Counted from the stretch's first letter, positions 43,766 to 52,435 are shown. The stretch is 64,000 bases of DNA from Flavobacteriales bacterium (GCA_020635815.1 JACJZB010000010.1:25800-89799), one strand, 5' to 3'. The notes: generated by a model not told the origin, from the letters alone. A program made the numbers and translations.

Positions 43766-44770
43766 TTGAACTTTTCAACACTTAAATATTTAATACTTAT
43801 ACTAATTGGAATTATAATCTATTCATGTGAGAATACCCCTGTTGATTTATCAACTATCCATATTGATATGAAGGTAAAAAGGTTTGACCAACAACTATTT
43901 GGTTATGATAAAATAACTGATGTAGAAATTAAAGAACTTGCTGCAGAATATAACCCATTTTATACTGCTTTTATAGAGAACATCATAAACATAGGCGATG
44001 TAAACGACCCTTCTGTGTATTACTATCTCAATAGTTTTGTTCAAGATAAAAATGTAAAATCAGTACAACAAGACATCGACAGTTTATATAAAGATTTTAG
44101 CACCTACGAAGAACAAATTAAAAAAGCCTTTCAACATTATAATTATTATTTTCCAGCTAAAAATATCCCAGAAATTATTACCTATAACTCAGGGTTTAAT
44201 TATGCTGTAGTTACCGATTCAAGTTATTTAGGAATTGGTTTAGAGATGTTTTTAGGAGATAAATACCCTGCTTATAAACAATTAGGGTTGCCCCAGTATA
44301 AAATTGCTGGAATGACGAATAAACATTTAGTGTCGTCAGTAATACTTGGTTGGATTTCAACAGAGTTTGAATTAGAACAAGCCAGTGCTGATTTGTTAAC
44401 TGAAATGGTTCATCAAGGAAAACTGATGTATGTTTTAGATGCATTAATGCCAAATGAAAAAGTTGAAATCAAGATAAATTATACTGCAGAAGAGGTAGAA
44501 TGGTGTAAAGCAAACGAAAAACAGGTATGGTTTTACTTTATTGATAATGACTTATTATATACTAAAGAAACAAAAGAGATTATTAAATATATGGGCGAAG
44601 CTCCTTTTATTCAAGGATTCCCTGACGGTTCACCAGGAAGAGTTGGGCACTGGATAGGTTGGGAAATTGTAAAAGCCTATATGGAAAACAATAAAGAAGT
44701 ATCCCTAATCAATTTAATACAAGAAAAAGACGCTCAAAAAATATTGAACAAGTCGAAATATAAACCATAA
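43766..44770 (+). CDS. gldB: gliding motility lipoprotein GldB
   Basis: GldB is a lipoprotein needed for gliding in Flavobacterium; its exact role is not settled. The 334-residue product has a lipoprotein signal with Cys21 (IIIYSCEN), then VKRFDQQLF near 36, the family's opening motif. Later YPAYKQLGLPQYKIAGM, HQGKLMYVLDALMP and GRVGHWIGWEIVKAYME agree with the family. The start is TTG at 43766, the only start that precedes the whole signal peptide. gldC follows after six bases. Confidence 0.9.
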   Translation: MNFSTLKYLILILIGIIIYSCENTPVDLSTIHIDMKVKRFDQQLFGYDKITDVEIKELAAEYNPFYTAFIENIINIGDVNDPSVYYYLNSFVQDKNVKSVQQDIDSLYKDFSTYEEQIKKAFQHYNYYFPAKNIPEIITYNSGFNYAVVTDSSYLGIGLEMFLGDKYPAYKQLGLPQYKIAGMTNKHLVSSVILGWISTEFELEQASADLLTEMVHQGKLMYVLDALMPNEKVEIKINYTAEEVEWCKANEKQVWFYFIDNDLLYTKETKEIIKYMGEAPFIQGFPDGSPGRVGHWIGWEIVKAYMENNKEVSLINLIQEKDAQKILNKSKYKP

Positions 44771-44776
44771 GAAAAG

Positions 44777-45112
44777 ATGAAGAACTCAGAAATTAATTTT
44801 AAAATTATTTTAGACGAAAATCACGTTCCTGAAAAAATAGAATGGCAAGCAACTGATGCTGGTGAAGATGAAGTGAAAGAATGTAAAGCGTTGTTGGTTA
44901 CCTTGTGGGATGCTAAAGAAAACAATACCCTTCGTATTGATTTATGGACTAAGCAAATGATGGTGGATGAAATGCAACATTTCTTTTATCAGTCGTTAAT
45001 TACCATGAGCGATACCTACGAAAGAGCAACAAACGATACAGAGATTGCGAATGAAATGCGTGAGTTTGGAAAAAAAATGGGTGATAAAATTTTAAGTAGA
45101 AGAAATGGCTAA
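44777..45112 (+). CDS. gldC: gliding motility protein GldC
   Basis: The 111-residue cytoplasmic protein matches GldC: VPEKIEWQATDAGEDEVKECK near the start and LWDAKENNTLRIDLWTKQM, then MQHFFYQSLITMSDTYERAT. GldC partners GldB in Flavobacterium and improves gliding. It overlaps hemN by eight bases, so the three genes gldB, gldC and hemN form one unit. Confidence 0.92.
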   Translation: MKNSEINFKIILDENHVPEKIEWQATDAGEDEVKECKALLVTLWDAKENNTLRIDLWTKQMMVDEMQHFFYQSLITMSDTYERATNDTEIANEMREFGKKMGDKILSRRNG

Positions 45113-46469
45113 TAATTTAATTCAGAAATACAATATTGCAGGACCTCGTTACACCAGTTACCCTACCGTTCCTTTTTGGGATGAAGAGGGAATTGAGTAT
45201 AAAAATTGGATAACTACAGTAAAAAAAGCATTTACAGAGAGTAACAAAACAGAAGGAATAAGTGTTTATATCCATTTACCTTTTTGTGAAAACTTGTGTA
45301 CTTTTTGCGGTTGTCACAAGAGAATTACAAAACAACATAGTGTTGAAGAACCTTATGTTGAAACCGTTTTAAAAGAATGGGACTTATATTGTAATGAATT
45401 TGATGCCAAGCCAAGAATTAAAGAAATTCATTTAGGAGGAGGAACACCAACTTTTTTTAGTGCAGAGAATTTACAGCTTTTAATTAACGGTATCTTAGCA
45501 AAATCAGAAAAATGTGACGGTTTTGAATTTAGTTTTGAAGCTCATCCAAACAATACTACAAAAAAACACTTACAAATTTTATACGATTTAGGGTTTAGAA
45601 GAAACAGTTTTGGGGTGCAGGATTATAATTTAAAAGTTCAAAAAACAATTAATCGAATCCAACCTTTCGAAAAAGTAAAAGAAGTAACACAATTTTCGCG
45701 TGAAATAGGATATACTTCTGTAAGTCACGATTTAATTTTTGGATTGCCACACCAAACTAAAGAAAGTATAATTGATACCATCACCAAAACAAAGGAGCTA
45801 AAACCAGATAGAATAGCTTTTTACAGTTATGCTCATGTGCCATGGATAAAAGGAGTTGGTCAAAGAGGATATGATGAAAAAGACTTACCTACTGCCGATG
45901 AAAAAAGAGTATTGTACGAAACTGGAAAGCAGTTGTTAGGTGAATTAGGGTATGTAGAAATTGGGATGGACCATTTTGCTTTACCTACGGATTCTTTACA
46001 TAAAGCAATGGAAAGCAAAAGTTTACATCGTAACTTTATGGGCTATACGGCAGGGAAAACACAATTAATGGTTGGTTTAGGAATGAGTTCTATTAGCGAC
46101 TCGTGGTATAGTTTTGCTCAAAATGTAAAAACAGTAGAAGAATATACCGAAATAGTAAACAAAGGTATAATCCCAATTTTTAGAGGCCACTTATTAAATA
46201 AAGAAGATTTAGTGATAAGAAAGCATATTCTTGAAATAATGTGTCATTTCGAAACATCATGGGAAAAAGAAGAAATGAAATTCCCTGAATTGCAGGATTG
46301 CTTAGAGAAATTAAAAGAAATGGAGCAAGATGGATTGGTAGAAATTTCAGAAAATGGCTTGAAATTACCAGAACATGCTCGCCCTTTTGTACGTAATGTA
46401 TGTATGGCTTTTGATTTAAGATTGATAAGAAATAAACCAGCAACACGAATTTTTTCTATGACAATTTAA
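45105..46469 (+). CDS. hemN: oxygen-independent coproporphyrinogen III oxidase
   Basis: HemN is the radical SAM enzyme that decarboxylates coproporphyrinogen III in haem synthesis. The 454-residue protein has the cluster cysteines 61, 65 and 68 in FCENLCTFCGCHKR, the true-HemN form with the extra GCHKR. EIHLGGGTPTF near 105 and the C-terminal HemN domain are present. The length matches genuine HemN rather than HemW. It overlaps gldC. Confidence 0.94.
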   Translation: MANNLIQKYNIAGPRYTSYPTVPFWDEEGIEYKNWITTVKKAFTESNKTEGISVYIHLPFCENLCTFCGCHKRITKQHSVEEPYVETVLKEWDLYCNEFDAKPRIKEIHLGGGTPTFFSAENLQLLINGILAKSEKCDGFEFSFEAHPNNTTKKHLQILYDLGFRRNSFGVQDYNLKVQKTINRIQPFEKVKEVTQFSREIGYTSVSHDLIFGLPHQTKESIIDTITKTKELKPDRIAFYSYAHVPWIKGVGQRGYDEKDLPTADEKRVLYETGKQLLGELGYVEIGMDHFALPTDSLHKAMESKSLHRNFMGYTAGKTQLMVGLGMSSISDSWYSFAQNVKTVEEYTEIVNKGIIPIFRGHLLNKEDLVIRKHILEIMCHFETSWEKEEMKFPELQDCLEKLKEMEQDGLVEISENGLKLPEHARPFVRNVCMAFDLRLIRNKPATRIFSMTI

Positions 46470-46530
46470 AGAATAAGTGCTTCATGTAGTTTTTTTGTGT
46501 ATTTTCGAGAAAAATTATTTAATTATTATT

Positions 46531-46722
46531 ATGAAAACAGGTACAGTAAAATTTTACAACGAAACTAAAGGTTTCGGATTTATTAAAGATGATGAAACAG
46601 GAGAAGAGTTCTTCGTACACGTAAGTGGTATTGTTGACCAAATTGGTGACGACGACAAAGTAACTTTTGATGTTAAAGAAGGAAGAAAAGGTTTAAATGC
46701 AGTTGATGTAAAAAAAGCCTAA
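46531..46722 (+). CDS. cold-shock domain protein
   Basis: The 63-residue product is a single cold-shock domain that binds single-stranded RNA or DNA. RNP1 is KGFGFI near 12, and RNP2-like FFVHVS lies near 27. I use ATG 46531 because the family begins MKTGTVKFYN; an in-frame ATG at 46477 would add 18 unrelated residues. The 61-base leader before the start is short compared with the long regulated leaders of E. coli cspA. A near -7 element (TATTTTCG) lies about 25 bases upstream. Confidence 0.94.
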   Translation: MKTGTVKFYNETKGFGFIKDDETGEEFFVHVSGIVDQIGDDDKVTFDVKEGRKGLNAVDVKKA

Positions 46723-46744
46723 TCACTTTATATAAGATTATTTA

Positions 46745-46772
46745 AAAACCTCGCTTTTAGCGGGGTTTTTTT
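46745..46772 (+). terminator. intrinsic terminator after the cold-shock gene
   Basis: AAAACCTCGC and GCGGGGTTTT form a stem with a TTTTA loop and a T run. The last bases coincide with the end of the convergent MATE gene. Confidence 0.85.
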
Positions 46773-48069
46773 ATGGTCTATTGTAAACTACCCTCCTCGC
46801 AATTACCGTTTGAGCCAATCCCCTAGCAGCAATAAATAAAATTAAAGCCGCCCATAAAGCATCATTCTTTAGGTAAGGGTGTAGGATGTAATAGGCAGGT
46901 AAAAACACTATAAACGTTGCAAACAACATGGTGTTTCGCATGGCTCTACTTGCCGTTACTCCAATAAAAACTCCATCCCAAACAAAAGCAACCACACTAA
47001 GTATTGGGAATAATACTAACCACCACAAATATTTTTTAGCAAGTTCTATAACTTCAACTTGAGAAGAAAGCGTATATAGCAAGTGTTCGCCAAACAGTAA
47101 AAAAGTTAACCCGTAAATAAAACCTAATCCAAACCCCCAATAAAAACAATACCTAATTGCTTTTTTAAGTAGGAGTTTATTGTTAGCTCCAAAATATTTT
47201 CCGCTAATCGATTCTGCTGCAAAAGCAAAACCATCAATTCCATAAGCAGCAATTCCAATAAACTCTAATAGTAAAATGTTAGCAGCTCCAATTATTAACC
47301 CTTCTTTTCCTGAATAGATTTTAAAAAATGACAAGGTAAAAATAAGGCAAAGCGTACGGATAAATATATCTGAATTTACTAATAAGAAATCTTTTATGGC
47401 ATTGTATTGCAATACATTTTTAAAGGCAGAAGCAGTAATTTGTTTGCTGAAATAAAGGATGAAAAATACTACTGCCAATATAAAACCAAGATATTGTGCC
47501 ACTACAGTTCCTAAAGCAACTCCTGTTGTGCCCATACTGTATTGCGTAACTAAATAATAACTTAATCCTGCATTCATAACATTTACAGCTATGGTAACTA
47601 TCATTGGAATTACGGCATTTTGTTTACCCATAAACCAACCGATAAAAGCATAAAGACCAATTGTTGCAGGAGCAGCATAAATTCGGGTGTTAAAATAGAT
47701 CGATATTTCTTGATTTACAGCTGGTGTAGAATCAATTAAAAGTAAAGCTAAATCGAGTAAATAATTTTTAAAAATAAATAAAAGCAATGCTCCAACAAAA
47801 GCTACAATTAACCCTCTAAACAAAACACGATAAGTTTCAGCTACATCTTTTTTGCCTTCATTTTGAGCAGTAATTCCAGTTACTCCCATTCTTAAAAAAC
47901 CAAAACCCCAATAAATAAAATTGAAAATCATAATTCCAAAACCGATTGCCAAAATAAATGCTTCGCTAGATAAATGACCCATTAAAGCAACATCAACCAA
48001 ACTAACTATGGGTACAGAAAGATTGGCTAATATATTTGGGATGGCAAGTTTTAGAATTTCTTTATTCAA
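46771..48069 (-). CDS. MATE family efflux transporter
   Basis: The 432-residue inner-membrane protein has about twelve helices. It shows MATE features such as LAIPNILANLSVPIVSLVDVALMGHLS at the N-terminus and the repeated half ILLLEFIGIAAYGIDGFAFAAESISG. The family exports drugs or metabolites using proton or sodium gradients; the DinF-like branch fits best, but the substrate is unknown. It overlaps the upstream MFS gene by eight bases, so the two transporters are coupled. Confidence 0.92.
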   Translation of the reverse strand: MNKEILKLAIPNILANLSVPIVSLVDVALMGHLSSEAFILAIGFGIMIFNFIYWGFGFLRMGVTGITAQNEGKKDVAETYRVLFRGLIVAFVGALLLFIFKNYLLDLALLLIDSTPAVNQEISIYFNTRIYAAPATIGLYAFIGWFMGKQNAVIPMIVTIAVNVMNAGLSYYLVTQYSMGTTGVALGTVVAQYLGFILAVVFFILYFSKQITASAFKNVLQYNAIKDFLLVNSDIFIRTLCLIFTLSFFKIYSGKEGLIIGAANILLLEFIGIAAYGIDGFAFAAESISGKYFGANNKLLLKKAIRYCFYWGFGLGFIYGLTFLLFGEHLLYTLSSQVEVIELAKKYLWWLVLFPILSVVAFVWDGVFIGVTASRAMRNTMLFATFIVFLPAYYILHPYLKNDALWAALILFIAARGLAQTVIARRVVYNRP

Positions 48070-49252
48070 GACGGATTTTTTCGTTTTTCAGATAGAAAAT
48101 TAAAGAAACTAATCCAATCACAAAAAATACAATTGCGGCAATATTAAAAGCAGTTTGTATGGTATATACATCAGCAATATAGCCTAAAAAGGGAGAGAAA
48201 ATAGCAAAAATTACTCGAATCATAAAACTTCTGATAGACATTACGGTTGCTCGCATTTCTGATGAAGTAAAACGATTAATATAATCTCTTAAAACAGGGG
48301 TGGCAATACCTCTTATTAAATAGAATAGGAATAAAATGGCTAATCCCCAATAATTTAAAAAGCTACCTAAAAACACATAACAAAAACACAGTCCTACCAA
48401 TATAAAGATGAGAAGCTTGTTGGTATTAATTTTTTCTTCAATTCGGTGAGCGTAAAAAGAAGTAAAAGCTACGGCTAGATTTAAAATTGCTCCCACAATT
48501 CCATAATATTTAACTTCCATATTTAAAGCAGCATAATAAGGTTGTGCAAACCATGCCATAACTAGTGTTGTTGCACCAATTACGGATGAATATACAATGT
48601 TCCATTTTAAAGGAATGTTTTCTTTAAGAGAGTGTTTGATTATATACCGAATGTTTGCCCAAGGTTTTTTATTGCTCATTTTAGAAACAGGCGGTTCGAT
48701 TAACATAAATGCAACCGCAAAACCTATAAAAGCAATAATACTTTGGTAATAAAAAGGAGTTCGTAAAGATATTTCAGCTAAAAATCCCCCTAAAATAAAT
48801 GCTGTAGCTTCTGCAAAGTTTCCAAGAGCAATGGAACGCCCTTCAAATTTTATAAACTTTTCTTTCATATTTACAGCAACCAAACTGTCGTACATTAAAG
48901 CGGTATCCGAACCAGAAATAAAACTTTGACCGATACCTAAACAAAGTGCAGCTGGTAAAAAGCCCCAAAATCCAGATGCAAAAGTGTAAATAAGCATGCC
49001 AACAAAACCAAAAAAAGTTCCGATTATCATACTATTTTTTCTGCCTAAAACATCAGCAGCATAACCCGATGGAATTTCAATTAAAGCAATGGTAACAGAA
49101 TAAATGGCTTGAATAACCATAATGTCGTGAAGATCTAATCCGTTTTCTTGAAAAAATAAAAAGATGGTGGGCATAAAAAGCATCAGCCACTTTGATGCTT
49201 TAATTACATAAAGTTTCCAAATATTTGAAAAAATGTTTTTGTGTGTCGTCAT
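48062..49252 (-). CDS. MFS transporter
   Basis: The 396-residue protein has about twelve membrane helices. The MFS motif A region reads GYAADVLGRKNSMIIG near residue 62. The substrate cannot be told. The ATG at 49252 and the following ACG codon belong to the left inverted repeat of the neighbouring GIY-YIG element. The start is therefore either created by the insertion or lies downstream, but the next Met (near residue 23) is inside the first membrane helix, so I keep 49252. It overlaps the MATE gene at its 3' end. Confidence 0.9.
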   Translation of the reverse strand: MTTHKNIFSNIWKLYVIKASKWLMLFMPTIFLFFQENGLDLHDIMVIQAIYSVTIALIEIPSGYAADVLGRKNSMIIGTFFGFVGMLIYTFASGFWGFLPAALCLGIGQSFISGSDTALMYDSLVAVNMKEKFIKFEGRSIALGNFAEATAFILGGFLAEISLRTPFYYQSIIAFIGFAVAFMLIEPPVSKMSNKKPWANIRYIIKHSLKENIPLKWNIVYSSVIGATTLVMAWFAQPYYAALNMEVKYYGIVGAILNLAVAFTSFYAHRIEEKINTNKLLIFILVGLCFCYVFLGSFLNYWGLAILFLFYLIRGIATPVLRDYINRFTSSEMRATVMSIRSFMIRVIFAIFSPFLGYIADVYTIQTAFNIAAIVFFVIGLVSLIFYLKNEKIRLE

Positions 49253-49274
49253 TGCGAGGTACGAAGCAATCTTA
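49247..49274 (+). repeat. left terminal inverted repeat of the GIY-YIG element
   Basis: The 28 bases begin CGTCATTGCGA and end GAAGCAATCTTA. Within them ATTGC and GCAAT are inverted copies, so the end can form its own small hairpin. It covers the MFS start codon and the GIY-YIG stop codon. Confidence 0.75.
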
Positions 49275-49562
49275 TAGTTTAGAGTATAAGTCTTCCCAAT
49301 TTTTATTAATGGATTCTATTAAATTTATTTTTTGGTTTCTAGAGCCACCTTTTATTCTTTTTTCTTCAGCAATCGCTTCTTCAATGGTCGGAAATGAATT
49401 GTAATAAACTAATTTATCGATATTGTATTTTGACGTAAAACTTTTAGGGTATATTTTTTCTTTATGTTGAAAAACTCTTGTTTTTAAATCAGACGTTACA
49501 CCTGTGTAGAGCACTTTGTTGTATTTGTTTGTTAAAATGTAAATGACTCCACCTCTTTCCAT
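49272..49562 (-). CDS. small GIY-YIG nuclease-domain protein
   Basis: The 96-residue protein is a bare GIY-YIG domain of the COG2827/YhbQ type. The first strand is VIYIL with Tyr8, and the YIG motif is YTGVTSDLKTR at 19-29 with Tyr19 and Arg29. A basic HKE helix follows, and the candidate metal-binding glutamate lies in AIAEEKRIKG near 67. GIY-YIG domains cut DNA, and these single-domain copies are frequent in Bacteroidetes genomes with unknown role. It fills nearly the whole space between two inverted repeats. No partner gene is in operon with it. Confidence 0.9.
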   Translation of the reverse strand: MERGGVIYILTNKYNKVLYTGVTSDLKTRVFQHKEKIYPKSFTSKYNIDKLVYYNSFPTIEEAIAEEKRIKGGSRNQKINLIESINKNWEDLYSKL

Positions 49563-49576
49563 TATGTTTTAATTAA

Positions 49577-49616
49577 TAAGATTGCTTCACTCCGTTACTC
49601 TTCGTTCGCAATGACG
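49577..49616 (-). repeat. right terminal inverted repeat of the GIY-YIG element
   Basis: On the minus strand the 40 bases begin CGTCATTGCGA and end GAAGCAATCTTA, like the left end, with a longer 17-base centre. It includes the last codons (coding NVIANEE) and the stop codon of aroQ. Confidence 0.75.
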
Positions 49617-50032
49617 TTTGAGATAAAATATTCTACCGCTAATTGGTAAGAGTTTAATCCAAGCCCTGTGATTACACCAATGCAATTTTTTGCCATTAAA
49701 GAAATATGTCGGTATTCTTCACGAGCATAAACGTTAGAAATATGAACTTCAATTACTGGAGTTTTAATTCCAGCAATAGCATCAGAGATACCGATTGATG
49801 TATGAGTGTAGGCTCCAGCATTCATTACAATCCCATCATAACTGAACCCAACTTCATGTAACTTATTTATTAATTCACCTTCTACATTACTTTGATAATA
49901 TTCGAAATCAATTGAAGGATATGTTGCTTTTAAGTCAGTAAAAAAATCATCGAAAGAAGCATGACCATATATGGAAGGTTCTCTTTTTCCTAATAGATTT
50001 AAGTTTGGACCGTTAATAATTAAAATTTTCAT
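49595..50032 (-). CDS. aroQ: 3-dehydroquinate dehydratase, type II
   Basis: AroQ removes water from 3-dehydroquinate in the shikimate pathway. The 145-residue protein has INGPNLNLLGKREPSIYG at the start with the active-site Tyr in the flexible lid, QSNVEGELI near 48, NAGAYTHTSIGISDAI near 71 and EVHISNVYAREEYRH near 96. All family motifs are intact. Its last seven codons and stop come from the right repeat of the adjacent GIY-YIG element. A promoter element directly abuts that of divergent xerD. Confidence 0.96.
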   Translation of the reverse strand: MKILIINGPNLNLLGKREPSIYGHASFDDFFTDLKATYPSIDFEYYQSNVEGELINKLHEVGFSYDGIVMNAGAYTHTSIGISDAIAGIKTPVIEVHISNVYAREEYRHISLMAKNCIGVITGLGLNSYQLAVEYFISNVIANEE

Positions 50033-50049
50033 AATAATATTCTGAGTCG

Positions 50050-50057
50050 CAAAGATA
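50050..50057 (-). promoter_or_regulatory. -7 promoter element of aroQ
   Basis: The minus strand reads TATCTTTG, an exact TAnnTTTG match, 18 bases before the aroQ start. It touches the xerD element on the other strand. Confidence 0.5.
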
Positions 50058-50065
50058 TATATTTG
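50058..50065 (+). promoter_or_regulatory. -7 promoter element of xerD
   Basis: TATATTTG is an exact TAnnTTTG match, 50 bases before the xerD start and directly next to the aroQ element. Confidence 0.45.
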
Positions 50066-50114
50066 TACTAGACATAATTCAATATACTAATCAATAATTG
50101 CCTTTACGGGCACC

Positions 50115-51023
50115 ATGATGAATTGGACACCAACAATAAAAGGCTTTAAAAGCTATTTGCAACTCGAGCGTTCGCTTTCAGAAAACTCTGTTCATGCTTA
50201 TTTGCATGATGTAGAAATGTTGGTGCAATATTTTGTTTTGCATGAGATTGATGTCGCTCCACAAAATGTAGAGCAAAAGCAGGTCGAGGATTTTATTCAA
50301 TATGTGAGTAAATTAGGAATGTCAGCAACTTCCCAAGCTAGAATATTGTCGGGAATTAAAGCATTTTTCAAGTATATGCTTATTGAGGATATAATTACTA
50401 AAAGTCCTACAGAATTATTAGAAGCACCTAAAATTGGACGGAAATTACCCGATGTATTGAGTATTGAAGAAATAAACTCAATAATTGATGCCATAGATTT
50501 AAGCACAAATGAAGGAGAACGAAATAAGGCAATGTTGGAAACGATGTATAGCTGTGGATTGCGGGTTTCAGAATTGGTTAATTTAAAATTATCTAACTTG
50601 ATGTTTGATGAAGGGTTTATTATAGTTAGAGGAAAAGGAGATAAAGAGCGAATTGTTCCAATAGGAAGTGTAGCAGTGAAACACATTAATATATATGTGA
50701 ATCAAATTCGTAATCACATGTCGAATATTAAAAAAGACAGTGAAGATATTTTGTTTTTAAATAGAAGAGGAGCAAAGTTGACGAGGGTAATGGTTTTTAC
50801 AATTATTAAACAATTGCTCGAGAAAACAGGAATCAATAAAAAAGTAAGTCCTCATACTTTTAGGCATTCCTTTGCTACTCATTTAGTTGAGGGAGGTGCC
50901 GATTTACGTGCTGTGCAAGAAATGTTGGGGCATGAATCCATTACCACCACAGAAATCTATACCCACTTAGATCGTGAGTATTTACGCCAAGCGATTATCG
51001 ATTTTCACCCACGTTCTAAATAA
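50115..51023 (+). CDS. xerD: tyrosine recombinase XerD
   Basis: XerD with XerC resolves chromosome dimers at dif. The 302-residue protein has the N-terminal SAM-like DNA-binding domain (LSENSVHAYLHDVEMLVQYF). The catalytic set follows: Arg in CGLRVSELVNL near 150, Lys in GKGDKERIVP, HTFRHSFATHL near 245, HE in LGHESITTTEIYTH and the Tyr nucleophile near 282. The length and single chromosomal context favour a housekeeping Xer protein over an integrase. ATG codons at 50115 and 50118 are both possible starts. Confidence 0.94.
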   Translation: MMNWTPTIKGFKSYLQLERSLSENSVHAYLHDVEMLVQYFVLHEIDVAPQNVEQKQVEDFIQYVSKLGMSATSQARILSGIKAFFKYMLIEDIITKSPTELLEAPKIGRKLPDVLSIEEINSIIDAIDLSTNEGERNKAMLETMYSCGLRVSELVNLKLSNLMFDEGFIIVRGKGDKERIVPIGSVAVKHINIYVNQIRNHMSNIKKDSEDILFLNRRGAKLTRVMVFTIIKQLLEKTGINKKVSPHTFRHSFATHLVEGGADLRAVQEMLGHESITTTEIYTHLDREYLRQAIIDFHPRSK

Positions 51024-51043
51024 ATTTTTATTAATTTGGGTAA

Positions 51044-52435
51044 TTGGTTATGAGTAATGCAAATCAAAATATGGAATGGAAAGAAGAGCTGGATAGTACA
51101 GCTTTAAAGTATCACATAATTGCATTGTGGGTTGCAGTAGTTTTCGATATGCTATTTTATGTAACTGACTATTTCAATATTCCAGCATACCGAAAAGAGT
51201 TTTTTATATTTCGATTAGTAGTTTCTTTAGTCTGTTTAATAACAGTTTTGTTTCACAAAAAATTCAAATTTTCAATTCAACAATTAGGAGTTCTGCCAGT
51301 TTTGTTGATTTCTATTCAAAATGCATACATGTGGAGTGTGATGGATGCAGAACATTTGCAAAAACACACCTTGGCATACATGGCATTATTTATTGGGTCG
51401 GGAATGTTTATGTTTTATCATTGGTATTATTCCGTTTTTATAGTTATGGTTAACCTCATTGCCAATATACTTTTCTTTTATTTTAATAGTTTTTTGTCTC
51501 TGGATGTAATTCTTGTAAATGGAGGTGTTTTAGTTTTATCCACTTCAATTTTTGCTATTCTTTTAATACGAACACGATATAACTTAACTAAAAAAGAAAT
51601 AATTGCTCGTTTTGAATTGAACAAGTCCAAACATCAAATTGAAGAAAAGAATAAAGAAATTACTGACAGCATCAATTACGCAAAACGAATTCAAATGGCA
51701 TTAATACCGCCAGAAAGTGTTGTAAAAGAATTAATACCTAACTCTTTTTTAATTTATAAACCTAAAGATATAGTTAGTGGAGATTTTTATTGGGCAACAG
51801 AACTCACGACTACGAAATCAAACACAGCTAATGAAAAACTGGTTGTTTTTTGTGTTGCTGATTGTACCGGGCATGGTGTTCCTGGTGCATTTATGAGTTT
51901 AATAGGGGTAAAAATATTAAACCAATCTATAAAACAAAAAGATGTTAATTCGCCTGCCGAAGCATTAGATTATTTAAATTCTCAAGTATTCCAAACTGTA
52001 AATAAACATTCAGATAAAGATAATATTGTTAGAGATGGAATGGACGCAGTTTTTTGTGCAATTAATTTTAATACACTTAAATTGTCATACGCTGGAGCAA
52101 ATAATCCAATTTATATAATTAGAAAAGGAGAATTAATTCAGATTAAAGCTGATAAACAACCAATAGGTTCTTATGAAAAATTAACTCCGTTTACCAATCA
52201 TGAATTTCAGTTAGAAAAAGATGATATGGTTTACGGCTTTACTGATGGGTTTGTTGATCAGTTTGGAGGTGAGGATGGGAAAAAAATGAAATCGAAAAGA
52301 TTTAAAGAACAATTAATTTTGAATGCGAAAGAAAATGTTGACGTTCAGAAGGAAAAGTTAAGTTCATATTTTGAAGAGTGGAAAGGAACTTATGAGCAAC
52401 TTGATGATGTTTGTATCATAGGCGTTAGAATATAA
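51044..52435 (+). CDS. membrane-bound SpoIIE-type serine/threonine phosphatase
   Basis: The 463-residue protein has about six to seven membrane helices in the first 180 residues, then a short helical linker (KKEIIARFELNKSKHQIEEK). A PP2C-like SpoIIE domain follows, with metal-binding motifs SGDFYW near 245, DCTGHGVPGAFMSLIG near 275, YAGANNPIYI near 348 and YGFTDGFVDQFGG near 398. Such phosphatases often act on anti-sigma-factor antagonists or similar partners, but none is encoded nearby. The signal sensed by the membrane part is unknown. It starts 20 bases after xerD. Confidence 0.9.
   Translation: MVMSNANQNMEWKEELDSTALKYHIIALWVAVVFDMLFYVTDYFNIPAYRKEFFIFRLVVSLVCLITVLFHKKFKFSIQQLGVLPVLLISIQNAYMWSVMDAEHLQKHTLAYMALFIGSGMFMFYHWYYSVFIVMVNLIANILFFYFNSFLSLDVILVNGGVLVLSTSIFAILLIRTRYNLTKKEIIARFELNKSKHQIEEKNKEITDSINYAKRIQMALIPPESVVKELIPNSFLIYKPKDIVSGDFYWATELTTTKSNTANEKLVVFCVADCTGHGVPGAFMSLIGVKILNQSIKQKDVNSPAEALDYLNSQVFQTVNKHSDKDNIVRDGMDAVFCAINFNTLKLSYAGANNPIYIIRKGELIQIKADKQPIGSYEKLTPFTNHEFQLEKDDMVYGFTDGFVDQFGGEDGKKMKSKRFKEQLILNAKENVDVQKEKLSSYFEEWKGTYEQLDDVCIIGVRI

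Larger units (their letters stand above)
49247..49616. mobile_element. candidate 370-bp GIY-YIG element with terminal inverted repeats
   Basis: The unit consists of a left repeat (49247-49274), a 291-base GIY-YIG gene and a right repeat (49577-49616). The ends match as inverted repeats in two blocks: CGTCATTGCGA outside and GAAGCAATCTTA inside, separated by 5 bases on the left and 17 on the right. The gene's stop codon touches the left repeat, and only 14 bases separate its start from the right repeat. No target-site duplication is obvious. Mobility is inferred from this compact layout and from the overlap with flanking genes. Confidence 0.55.

Noticed and set aside
46477..46530. Longer start for the cold-shock protein
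   Set aside because: Cold-shock domains start directly at MKTGTVKFYN, and the extra 18 residues look like translated leader.
50115..51023. Tyrosine recombinase as the integrase of the neighbouring GIY-YIG element
   Set aside because: It has the full length and motifs of housekeeping XerD and lies outside the inverted repeats, across the aroQ gene. The same arrangement of aroQ and xerD without an element is plausible in relatives.
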